In this document: piece by piece, positions 34,534 to 43,035 of the stretch
How the letters are laid out: each line of letters starts with the position of its first letter
Numbering within the stretch: position 1 is the first letter of the stretch
DNA from: Alphaproteobacteria bacterium
GTDB taxonomy: Bacteria; Pseudomonadota; Alphaproteobacteria; Caulobacterales; Maricaulaceae
Assembly: GCA_024742735.1 (NCBI GenBank)
Contig: JANSXV010000007.1
Location: 58,493-122,492, forward strand
Direction: 5' to 3'
Length of the DNA stretch: 64,000 bases
Position numbers and translations under genes: made by a program
Notes under the pieces: model-generated
What the model saw: only the letters and a program-made list of their open reading frames with translations
Database searches by the model: none
Told to the model about the DNA's origin: nothing

Positions 34534-35843
34534 CAGGCCGGGCCCTTCAAGCCGTGCAACAGAAGATGCAGGTAATCGTTCGTGGCCGTCCGGGGTTCCT
34601 CTGAAACGCTCCAGCTGGAAAAGCTGTTGGCCGCGGCCAGCGTGTAGCCTCCGTTGAGGAAGATGAGGCTCGCCACGATGTCCTCCGTGATGCTCGCTTC
34701 AAGAGCGCGCATCTCGCCCGATCCGGCGCCTTCGGTGAGGATATCGCCCAGGCGGCGGGCGATGGCTTGCATGCGCGAGCGATAGCGGCGCTGGCGCGCG
34801 GCCGGCAGCACGGCGGCCATGCCGGGCCGCAAGAGCGGCTCAACGCCGGAGGCCTGGCGGTAGATCAGCTCGGCCAGCACGCTGTGCAGGCGGCCAAGGG
34901 GACCCAGCTCGCTCTCGTCGGCCCGGTCAAGCGCGCGCTCCACGCTCTCCAGAGACCGGTCGAGGCATTGGTCCAGGAACTGTTCCTTGTCCTGGATGTG
35001 ATAGTAGAACGCCCCCCGGGTCACCCCGAGCGCGCTGGCGACCTCAGCCAGCGAGGTGCCTCCAAATCCCTTCTGATTGAACAGCCTTGCACCCGCCTTC
35101 AGAAAGGCTTCGCGCTTCATGCGGTTGCGGGCGTCCCGATCGAAGATCGCCGGCGCCTCGTCCAGGGCCAGGTCCAGCGGCTGCGGCGGACCCAGCGGCG
35201 CCGGTCCGGCGGACAGGCCATGGGCCAGCAGCGCGCAGACCGCGTCCCGGGCCGCATCAACGCCTGACGTGTCGCGGGCTGCGCCCTGGTGTTCCGCCAG
35301 CCAGTCCAGCAGCTCCAGGATCAGGAAGGTCGCCGGTTCGGGCCGTCCGAGCGGCGCTCCGGTTTCCGCGATCCACGCTTCGACCAGCGCGTTGACGTCC
35401 GACACGCAGTCGGAGGCCCGCTCGGAAACCTGGCTGCGTACGGTCTCAGGCAAAGCGTCCAGATCCCGCAGGGCGGCCAGATGCACGCGGCGCCCCGCCG
35501 CCGCTTCGCGCAGCTGCCCGGCGTAGGCGTCGAACAGGTGAAGCAGGCGCGAGGCTGCATCGCCCTGGAATTTGATGGCGCTATGCACCGCGTCGTGAAG
35601 GAAGCCGGCTGACGCCTGGAACACCGCTTCGGCCAGATCTTCCTTGCTGGCGAAATAGTAGGAAATGCTGGTCTTGGTCAGCCCAAGATCGCCCGCCACA
35701 TCTTCCAGCCGGGTGTGAGCGTAGCCCTGGGCGTTGAACCGCTCGGCTGCGGCCGAGACGATCGCGCGCACCTTCTGGCGGCGCTCCTGCTCCCTGGAGA
35801 ACGGCGAGCTATGATCAGGAAACTGGGGCCGTAGGACAGACAT
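34533..35843 (-). CDS. Double-domain TetR-family regulator
   Basis: At 436 residues this is about twice the usual TetR length and holds two complete TetR DNA-binding domains: VRAIVSAAAERFNAQGYAHT with LGLTKTSISYYFASKEDL at the N-terminus, and FLKAGARLFNQKGFGGTS with LGVTRGAFYYHIQDKEQFL at about residues 245-290. Each is followed by its own ligand-binding-like helical region. It heads the leftward operon (stop overlaps the lyase start) and is divergent from the TonB-dependent receptor, so it probably controls both directions and itself. One polypeptide could bind like a built-in dimer. No frame disturbance suggests a sequencing fusion. Confidence 0.9.
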   Translation of the reverse strand: MSVLRPQFPDHSSPFSREQERRQKVRAIVSAAAERFNAQGYAHTRLEDVAGDLGLTKTSISYYFASKEDLAEAVFQASAGFLHDAVHSAIKFQGDAASRLLHLFDAYAGQLREAAAGRRVHLAALRDLDALPETVRSQVSERASDCVSDVNALVEAWIAETGAPLGRPEPATFLILELLDWLAEHQGAARDTSGVDAARDAVCALLAHGLSAGPAPLGPPQPLDLALDEAPAIFDRDARNRMKREAFLKAGARLFNQKGFGGTSLAEVASALGVTRGAFYYHIQDKEQFLDQCLDRSLESVERALDRADESELGPLGRLHSVLAELIYRQASGVEPLLRPGMAAVLPAARQRRYRSRMQAIARRLGDILTEGAGSGEMRALEASITEDIVASLIFLNGGYTLAAANSFSSWSVSEEPRTATNDYLHLLLHGLKGPA

Positions 35844-36014
35844 TCAGGCGCGCCTTGCATGCTGGGAACCGACAGGTTTCGGCGACAGACGAGCAGGATT
35901 GGCGCAATCGTGCAACCGTGAGCGCCAAAAATTTGAACCGTGTGTATGTTTTTCGTTGACACTGTTAGTGCACGAGGCTCTCGTCACAAAAAACCATCTG
36001 CGGGAGGAATTTTC
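35844..36014. promoter_or_regulatory. Divergent promoter region with candidate TetR operator
   Basis: This 171-base gap separates the leftward TetR operon from the rightward receptor operon. It holds CACT-GTT-AGTG (35960-35970), a small perfect inverted repeat next to a TTGACA-like hexamer, a plausible operator. GGGAGGA at 36001-36007 is the ribosome site for the receptor. Confidence 0.45.
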
Positions 36015-39000
36015 ATGTCAGTTCGAAACATCTTGATGTCCGGGGCGGCGCTCGGCGCTCTGGCGCTCGGCGGGGCCGCTTTCGCTCAGGAGCCTGTTGC
36101 GACCGGCGATCAGGCGGCGCCGGAAGCGCCGCGCGAGACCCGCGACGTGATCGTGGTGACCGGCACCAACATCCAGGGCGCCCGAATCAACGAGGCGCTC
36201 CCCGTCACGATCCTGAGCGAGGCCGAGATCGCCTCCATCGGCGGTGTCGACGGCGAGGACCTGCTGCGGTCGCTGCCCTCACAGGGCGCCATCGCCTTCC
36301 GCCAGGACAACAACACGACTGTCAACAACGCCCGTGGCGACGTGGCTTCGATCAACCTGCGCTCCATCGGGTCCAGCGGCACGCTGGTTCTGCTGAATGG
36401 CCGCCGCGTGGTGAACCACCCCTCGACCCAGGCCGAGCTGTCGACGCCTGTCACGACGGTTAACGTGAACGCCCTGCCGGTCTCCAACATCGCCCGGGTG
36501 GAAGTGTTCAATGACGGCGCTTCGGCCATCTACGGCTCTGATGCGGTCGCGGGCGTGTTCAATACCATCCTGGATGACGACTTCACCGGCCTTGAAGTGC
36601 GCGCGCGGCATCTTGAGGCGACGGGCAACGGTCTGAACGAGCAGACCCTGACCGTGCGTATCGGCGAGGACTTCAACGGCGGACGCACCAACGTCTCGGC
36701 TTCGCTTGAGTTTTCCCGCAGGGACGGCCTGTTCGCGGAGGAAGTCGACCTGTCTTCCAGCGAGGATCTGCGCCGCTTCCTGATCGGAACCAGCTTCGAG
36801 GGCGACACCTCGTTCGACAACCGCGCCACCCAGACCCCCTGGGGTCAATGGACGCTGAACACCACTTCGTCGACCCGGGTGAGCCAGAACGGCGAGACGC
36901 TGACGACAAGCTCAGGCGTGTTCCACTTCCAGCCGGACAGCTTCAGCGGGTGCCGGGGCGCCACCGCCGGCGCACTTTCTGTTCCTGGCCTTTGCATCGA
37001 TGACGGCAGCCAGGATCGCGATCTGCGCTATGACGGGGCCCAGGGACGCTCGATCATCTCTGACCGAGAGCGCTTCAATGGCTTCGCCTTCCTCAACCAT
37101 GACCTGAACAACGGGGTCCGCCTGTATGGCGAGCTCGGCTTCTATTACGCCGAAACGCAGAAGACCAACGAGCCGCGCAACGGCATCGGGGCGACCGGGA
37201 TCTCCGTGCCGGCGAACTACTACTGGAACCCGTTCGGCCCGATCACCTTCTCCAACGGCATGCCGAACCCCAACCGTCTGCCAGGCCTGACCAACGTGCC
37301 GGCTGAAGGTCTGCCGGTCTTCACCGATGCGGGCCGGTATCGCTTCGTCGATGTGGGCTTCCGCGACATCGAGGTGATCAATACCCAGTTCCGCATGCTC
37401 GGCGGCGCCCGGGGTGAGTTCGGCGACAGCGGCTGGGACTGGGATAGCGCCCTTCTGTACAACCGCTCCTACGCCGAAGACACCGCGAACAACTCAATCT
37501 CCCGGACCCTGTTCCAGCAGGCGCTCTTCAACGAGACGCCCAATGTCTACAACCTGTTCAACGGCGGTGATCCCAACAACACCTCGGTCGGTGACGGCAC
37601 GCCGAATGATCGCAGCCTGATCGAGCCCTTCCTCATCGACGTGGTCCGCAAAAGCACGGCGGAGCTGGCGCTCGCCGACTTCCGGGTCAGCAATGGCGAG
37701 GTGTTCCAGGTTCCCGGCGGTTCGATCGGCTTCGCGGCCGGCGTGGAGGCCCGCTACGAGGCCTACGACGAGGACCGCGATGCGCGCCTTGACGGCACGA
37801 TCACCTTCACTGACGCCGTCACCGGCGAATTCAGTGAGACCGATGTTTACGGCACCAGCCCGACCCCGGATTCAAGCGGCTCGCGTGACGTGTTCGCGGC
37901 CTTCGCGGAAGCCTCCGTGCCGATCGTCAGCCCGGACATGAACATTCCGCTGGTCCAGACCTTCGACCTTCAGCTGGCCGCGCGCTACGAGCACTATTCC
38001 GACTTCGGCGGCAGCGGGATCAAGCCGCGCGTCGCCGCAGCCTGGACCCCGTTCAACGGGCTGATGTTCCGCGGCGCCTATTCCGAAGGCTTCCGGGCGC
38101 CCAACCTGATCGTCATCAACGAAGGCGTCGACCGGTCAAACGCCCGCGAAGACAGCTATTTCTGCGAAGCTGGCGTGCGGAACGGCACCTTCGCCAATTT
38201 CGCCGCCTGCACCGGCTATTCAGAGGGCCGCACCGAGCGCCGCTCGGTCGCCGATGACATCGGGCCGGAAGACGATGTGAACATCACCTACGGCTTCGTG
38301 TTCGAGCCTGAAGGTCTGGACGGCTTCCTGAGCATCCTGAACCCGCTCACCATCACGGTCGATCGCTGGGAGATCGAGCGTGAGGGCGTGGTCGGCGTGT
38401 TCGGCGCGGAGAACCAAATCAGCCTGGACTACCTGCTGCGCTTGCAGGGGTCATCGAACCCGAACGTGGTGCGCAATGCGCCCAATCAGGATCAGATCAA
38501 CTTCTTCAATGCGGCGGGTCTGGATCCGGTCGGCGAGATCGACTTCATCCGCGACACCTACGACAACAACGAAAGCATCGATGTGAAGGGCACGGACTTC
38601 GCCGTGTACTACAATATCGACGATACGCCGCTGGGCGATTTCGACCTGAAGCTCAACGCGACCTATCTGGAGACCTTCTTCATCGCCCTGTCGCCCGGCG
38701 CTCAGCAGATCCGGGACGCGGTGGACAGCGGGCTGATCTCCAACGAGATCACGGTGTCTCAGGAAGGCGACATCATCCAGCAGGATGGCCAGCCGGAATG
38801 GCGGGTCTCAGGCTCACTGACCTGGCGTCATGACAATGGCTGGGGCGCGGGCGTTCGCGCCGACTACACCAGCGAGTTCATCGACACCGGCGCGGGCCTC
38901 GACCCGGCCGGCGATCCCTTCATCGTCGAGGCCTGGACCCGGACCAATGCCTACGTCCAGTACGACTTCGATCGGGCCGGACCGCTGAACGACGTGCTGG

Positions 39001-39128
39001 TCCGTGTCGGGTCGAACAACATCTTCGACGAGGATCCCCCGCTCGCTGACGAGACCAACGGCTATGATGCGGCCTATCACAGCATCCGCGGCCGTCAGGT
39101 CTATATCGACGTGCGCAAGCGCTTCTGA
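36015..39128 (+). CDS. TonB-dependent outer-membrane receptor
   Basis: The 1,037-residue protein has a signal peptide (MSGAALGALALGGAAFAQ). A plug domain follows, starting ETRDVIVVTGTNIQGARI and containing INLRSIGSSGTLVLLNGRRVV and NIARVEVFNDGASAIYGSDAVAGVFN, all classic for TonB-dependent receptors. The barrel ends in VYIDVRKRF with the terminal aromatic residue. It resembles the large receptors of Caulobacterales/Sphingomonads that import oligomers or conjugates rather than siderophores, but the substrate cannot be read from sequence. ATG 36015 follows GGGAGGA; the frame extends 25 codons upstream into the promoter. It is the first gene of an operon with a hydrolase and a DASS transporter. 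Confidence 0.93.
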   Translation: MSVRNILMSGAALGALALGGAAFAQEPVATGDQAAPEAPRETRDVIVVTGTNIQGARINEALPVTILSEAEIASIGGVDGEDLLRSLPSQGAIAFRQDNNTTVNNARGDVASINLRSIGSSGTLVLLNGRRVVNHPSTQAELSTPVTTVNVNALPVSNIARVEVFNDGASAIYGSDAVAGVFNTILDDDFTGLEVRARHLEATGNGLNEQTLTVRIGEDFNGGRTNVSASLEFSRRDGLFAEEVDLSSSEDLRRFLIGTSFEGDTSFDNRATQTPWGQWTLNTTSSTRVSQNGETLTTSSGVFHFQPDSFSGCRGATAGALSVPGLCIDDGSQDRDLRYDGAQGRSIISDRERFNGFAFLNHDLNNGVRLYGELGFYYAETQKTNEPRNGIGATGISVPANYYWNPFGPITFSNGMPNPNRLPGLTNVPAEGLPVFTDAGRYRFVDVGFRDIEVINTQFRMLGGARGEFGDSGWDWDSALLYNRSYAEDTANNSISRTLFQQALFNETPNVYNLFNGGDPNNTSVGDGTPNDRSLIEPFLIDVVRKSTAELALADFRVSNGEVFQVPGGSIGFAAGVEARYEAYDEDRDARLDGTITFTDAVTGEFSETDVYGTSPTPDSSGSRDVFAAFAEASVPIVSPDMNIPLVQTFDLQLAARYEHYSDFGGSGIKPRVAAAWTPFNGLMFRGAYSEGFRAPNLIVINEGVDRSNAREDSYFCEAGVRNGTFANFAACTGYSEGRTERRSVADDIGPEDDVNITYGFVFEPEGLDGFLSILNPLTITVDRWEIEREGVVGVFGAENQISLDYLLRLQGSSNPNVVRNAPNQDQINFFNAAGLDPVGEIDFIRDTYDNNESIDVKGTDFAVYYNIDDTPLGDFDLKLNATYLETFFIALSPGAQQIRDAVDSGLISNEITVSQEGDIIQQDGQPEWRVSGSLTWRHDNGWGAGVRADYTSEFIDTGAGLDPAGDPFIVEAWTRTNAYVQYDFDRAGPLNDVLVRVGSNNIFDEDPPLADETNGYDAAYHSIRGRQVYIDVRKRF

Positions 39129-39138
39129 TGAAACAGGA

Positions 39139-39166
39139 CCGGGACGCCGCGCGAGCGGCGTCCCGG
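39139..39166. terminator. Perfect hairpin between receptor and hydrolase genes
   Basis: CCGGGACGCCGC pairs with GCGGCGTCCCGG across the loop GCGA, starting 11 bases after the receptor stop. There is no T-run, so partial attenuation or mRNA stabilisation that lowers downstream expression relative to the receptor is likely. It also argues against the hydrolase starting at ATG 39128. Confidence 0.55.
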
Positions 39167-39175
39167 ACCGCCATC

Positions 39176-40051
39176 ATGCTCCGCATCATCACCGCACTCA
39201 TCGCCGCGCTCGCCGGCCTCGTCACGCTTGTGGCCGGCCCGGCTCTCGCTGACGGTCAACGCACGGGCAGCTTCGTCTTTTCAGACTGGGACGGGCCGCC
39301 GCTGCGTGTGTTCTTCGCTGAACCCGACGCGCCGTCCATGGACGGCGCCCCGGTCGTCTTCGTCCTGCATGGCGTGAACCGCAACGCGGACGACTACGCC
39401 CGAAACTGGGAGGCGCTGGCGCGCACTTACGGTTTGCGCATCTATGCGCCGGAATTCACCAATCGGGCCTTTCCCGGGGCGGCGATGTATAATCTGGGCG
39501 GTCTGGGCACGGACGGTCCATACGCCTTCTCCGCTTTCGAACCGCTGTTCGAGGCGGTGATGGCGCGCGGCGGGAACGCCCGCGGCTATCACCTTTTCGG
39601 CCACTCCGCCGGCGCCCAGGTCGTTCACCGGGCGGTTCTGATGGAGGATCTGCCCCATCTCATTACGGCCTACGCGGCCAATGCAGGCTGGTATACCTTG
39701 CCCCACGGCGCGCCGACCTGGCCCTACGGGCTGGGCGGGACCGATATCGGCGAGGCTGAGCTGCGCCGCTGGCTGGAGGCGCCGATGATGCTCCTGCTGG
39801 GAGACCAGGACATCGATCCGGACCACGAAAATCTGCGCCGCACGCCTGAAGCCATGGCGCAAGGGCCCCATCGCTATGCGCGCGGCGCCTATTTCGCCGC
39901 CGTGGGCCGCGCGAGCGCCCGGGACATCGGGGCGGGCTTCAACTGGCAGGTCGCCTCCGTACCCGGCGTCGCCCATGACAACGCCGGCATGGCTGAGGCC
40001 GCCGCCGCGATCATCGCCCGGCATCCCGGCGGATTCCCCGCAAACCCTTGA
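39176..40051 (+). CDS. Exported alpha/beta-hydrolase
   Basis: From ATG 39176 the protein is 291 residues with a good signal peptide (MLRIITALIAALAGLVTLVAG, cleavage near ALADG). An upstream ATG at 39128 would overlap the receptor stop but adds 16 charged residues encoded by a hairpin. The fold markers are VFVLHGVNRNADDY (oxyanion region), GHSAGAQ with the nucleophilic Ser, LLGDQDID (acid) and VPGVAHDN (catalytic His). It is probably a periplasmic esterase or amidase acting on whatever the receptor imports. Confidence 0.8.
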   Translation: MLRIITALIAALAGLVTLVAGPALADGQRTGSFVFSDWDGPPLRVFFAEPDAPSMDGAPVVFVLHGVNRNADDYARNWEALARTYGLRIYAPEFTNRAFPGAAMYNLGGLGTDGPYAFSAFEPLFEAVMARGGNARGYHLFGHSAGAQVVHRAVLMEDLPHLITAYAANAGWYTLPHGAPTWPYGLGGTDIGEAELRRWLEAPMMLLLGDQDIDPDHENLRRTPEAMAQGPHRYARGAYFAAVGRASARDIGAGFNWQVASVPGVAHDNAGMAEAAAAIIARHPGGFPANP

Positions 40052-40069
40052 GCCAGACCAGGACCTGAC

Positions 40070-41536
40070 ATGACGGCACGCGATTCCGACGGCCCGGCCC
40101 TCTATCAGCGCGTCGGCCTCTTCCTTGGCCCTGCCGCAGCGCTTGTGACGGCGCTGACCTTTTCGCCGGAAGGTCTGCCGAGGGAAGCCACGCTCGTCGC
40201 GGCTATTGGCCTGCTCATGGCGATCTGGTGGGCCACTGAAGCCATTCCGGTCGCCATCACCGCCTTCCTGCCGCTGGTGGCCCTGCCGATCCTGGATGTC
40301 GTCCCGCTGCGCGACATCGCAGCGCCCTACGCCCATCCGATCATCTATCTGTTCTTCGGCGGCTTCGTGATCGCGCTCGCCATCGAGCGCTGCGGCCTGC
40401 ACAGGCGGATCGCGCTGGGCGTGTTCAGCCTGGCCGGCGCCGATGCGCGCGGCCTGGTGGCCGGGTTCATGCTGGCCGCCGCCTTCGTCAGCATGTGGAT
40501 CTCCAACACTTCCACGACGCTGATGCTTCTCCCCATCGCAGTCTCGGTGGTGACCGTCATCGGCGAGACCATGCCGAACCTGTCCTTGAAGCAGCGCGAC
40601 AATTTCGGCGTCTCGCTATTGCTGGGTCTGGCCTATGGCGCGACGCTCGGCGGGCTCGCCACGCTGGTCGGCACGCCGCCGAACGCCTTCATGGTCGGCT
40701 TCATGGCGGACAATTACGATGCCCACATCGATTTTGCGCGCTGGATGCTGGTCGGCCTGCCGGTCTCTCTGACATTGCTGCCGCTGGCCTGGCTGCTGCT
40801 GACGCGGGTGATGTTCCCGATCGACTTCAAGGCGTCGGACGAAGCGATCCGGCATATCGCGACCATGCGCGAAAGCCTCGGCGCCATGAGCAAGGCCGAG
40901 GTGCGCACGGCGCTGTTGTTCCTGTTCCTGGTCGCGGGCTGGCTGTCGCGCGGCTGGCTCGCAGGCCTGCCGTTCGTCGGCGAGATCAGTGACACCGGGG
41001 TGGCCATGATTGCGGCCATAGCGGCTTTCCTGATCCCGTCAGGCAAGAAGGGCGAAGCCCTGATGACCTGGGAGTCCATGTCGAAACTGCCGTGGGGCGT
41101 CCTGATCCTGTTCGGCGGCGGGCTCGCTCTGGCGGCGGCCATCACCAGCTCGGGGCTGGCCTTGTGGATGGGCCAGCAACTCGCCGTGCTGGGGACGGTC
41201 AATACCGTGCTCCTGATCATCGCCGCGACGGCGCTCGTGATCTTCCTGACCGAGCTCACCTCCAACCTTGCGACCACGGCGACCTTCCTGCCTGTGATCG
41301 CGGCGATCGGCGTGGAGACCGGCCAGGATCCGCTGATCTACGTGATCCCGGTGACGCTGGCGGCGAGCTGCGCCTTCATGCTGCCGGTCGCCACACCGCC
41401 GAACGCCGTCGTGTTCAGCTCCGGCCTTGTCGCAATCCCCACCATGGCGCGCGTGGGCCTGGCCCTGAACATCATCGCCGTCGTCGTGCTCAGCCTGGTC
41501 TCTCTGACCATTGCGCCGGCCGTATTCGGCGGCTGA
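40070..41536 (+). CDS. SLC13/DASS-family anion symporter (dicarboxylate or sulfate type)
   Basis: This 488-residue inner-membrane protein has about 11-12 hydrophobic segments. Both substrate/sodium-binding SNT-type motifs are present: ISNTSTTLMLLP near residue 145 and ELTSNLATTATFLP near residue 400. TPPNAFM and TPPNAVV follow the motifs, as in divalent anion:Na+ symporters for succinate, fumarate, malate or citrate. It ends the receptor operon, 18 bases after the hydrolase. With the exported lyase in the divergent operon, a C4-dicarboxylate such as fumarate is the attractive substrate, but this is inferred from context. Confidence 0.9.
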   Translation: MTARDSDGPALYQRVGLFLGPAAALVTALTFSPEGLPREATLVAAIGLLMAIWWATEAIPVAITAFLPLVALPILDVVPLRDIAAPYAHPIIYLFFGGFVIALAIERCGLHRRIALGVFSLAGADARGLVAGFMLAAAFVSMWISNTSTTLMLLPIAVSVVTVIGETMPNLSLKQRDNFGVSLLLGLAYGATLGGLATLVGTPPNAFMVGFMADNYDAHIDFARWMLVGLPVSLTLLPLAWLLLTRVMFPIDFKASDEAIRHIATMRESLGAMSKAEVRTALLFLFLVAGWLSRGWLAGLPFVGEISDTGVAMIAAIAAFLIPSGKKGEALMTWESMSKLPWGVLILFGGGLALAAAITSSGLALWMGQQLAVLGTVNTVLLIIAATALVIFLTELTSNLATTATFLPVIAAIGVETGQDPLIYVIPVTLAASCAFMLPVATPPNAVVFSSGLVAIPTMARVGLALNIIAVVVLSLVSLTIAPAVFGG

Positions 41537-42610
41537 CCGGGACCTTTCAGAGGGCACGGCGCGCTCGCCGGCCTTGCCGAGACCTTGCGCGAGCGTGTGC
41601 AGCGACCTGTGCAGATCCGTGAGCTGGACATTGATGTCACGGTCACAGCCGGGGCCGCGCTGTGCCCGTTGCAGGACGGAGAACCCGAAGTCACCGGCGT
41701 TATCAAGGAGGCGTTGGCCGCAGTGGAGCAAGCGCGCGCGCGCCGCGCGCCGTTCGCCCGGTTCGACAAGGCTCTGTTCGGAGACCCGGCGCGAAATCTG
41801 GCGATCATGAGCGGGTTAAGCGCGGCGATGGCCAAGGGCGAGCTGGTGCTGAATTACCAGCCCAAGCTGGATCTGCGCACTGGAACCTATACGGCCGCTG
41901 AGGCGCTGATGCGCTGGACCGATCCCGAGCGGGGGTATGTGCCTCCGGACGCCTATATCCCCTTCGCCGAAGAAACCGGACATATCCGCGAGCTGACAGA
42001 ATGGTCGCTTGAGCGCGCCCTGGTCGACCAGGTGGCCCTGTCCAAGGCGGGGGAGCAGATGGCGATCGCGGTCAATATCTCCTCCACGCTTCTGACCGAC
42101 GCCGCATTCGCTGCGCGAGCCGCACAGCTTGCCAGTCAGTCGCGCGCCGGTCTGATCTTCGAGGTGACCGAAACCGCCATCATGGCGGATGTGGACCTGG
42201 CTATCCGGACGCTGGAGATGTGGGCTCGCGCCGGCGTGAAGATCTCCATCGACGATTACGGGACGGGCCAGTCTTCGCTGGCCTATCTCAAGCGCCTGCC
42301 CGCCAACGAGCTGAAGCTCGATCGGGCCTTCGTGAAGGAGGTCACGACCTCCCAGCGCGACCGGATGCTGGTGAAGTCTACGGTCGACCTGGCGCACAAT
42401 CTGGGCCTGACGCTGACGGCCGAAGGCGTGGAGGATGACCAAACCCTTTCGGTGCTCAAGCTCATGGGATGTGACAGCGCGCAGGGATTCGGACTATGCA
42501 AGCCATGCAGCCTGATCGACCTGGTCGGCTTCATGCAGCGCCAGAAAGAGTCCGCCGAGCCTCTGGTCCGCGGCGACCGGCGCCGCGGTCCGTCCGGCAT
42601 GGTCAGCTGA
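41537..42610 (+). pseudogene. 5'-truncated GGDEF-EAL gene; EAL domain still complete
   Basis: Translated in the open frame directly after the transporter stop, the sequence begins with the last third of a GGDEF domain (LAGLAETLRERVQRPVQI ... VTAGAALCPLQDG); the GGDEF active site and everything upstream are missing. A full EAL phosphodiesterase domain follows, with EALMRW, NISS, EVTETA, IDDYGTG, LKLDRAF and AEGVED in order. Translation could begin at TTG 41585, so a c-di-GMP phosphodiesterase may still be made. The loss of the 5' half exactly at the transporter stop marks a recombination joint. Confidence 0.85.
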
Positions 42611-43035
42611 CGCGCCGACCTGATGCACCGAGCGTGAATACGGAGACTGACAGCCTCACCGTCCTGCCCCTTACCCGATGGGTCGACGGGCCGGATGGCG
42701 GACGCGCCCAGGCGCGCCGGTGTTCCCACGGCGTTGCAGCGCGTGTCGGGAGCTGACCGCCTTTCCGCACGCGGTATGGGCCCCTGTCGCAATTGGTCAG
42801 ACTTGTGATCCCGGCGTCCTGAAGTCAGAGCCGCCATGACGAGCTGTATGGCCCTGGCCGAAACACGGCGCCGCGAACCCGAGAGCCGCCCCCCTCAAAC
42901 GCCAGGAGCCGCGTGAGGCTTATCAGCCGATTATTCATGCATATCAGTAACCTAGCCCGGATCCCCCCATTTGGGTCCATATGCGCCCAGCCTGCACCCC
43001 TGTAGCGTCCCACCGAATCTTAAGAGGGGACCGCC
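42611..43035. other. Intergenic region upstream of giant autotransporter
   Basis: No gene is recognised in these 425 bases. Near the right end lies CCCCCCATTTGGG (42963-42975), 60 bases before the start, containing the palindrome CCCATTTGGG and resembling the C-run plus ATTTG near 15808. An AGAGGGGA ribosome site precedes ATG 43036. Confidence 0.5.
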
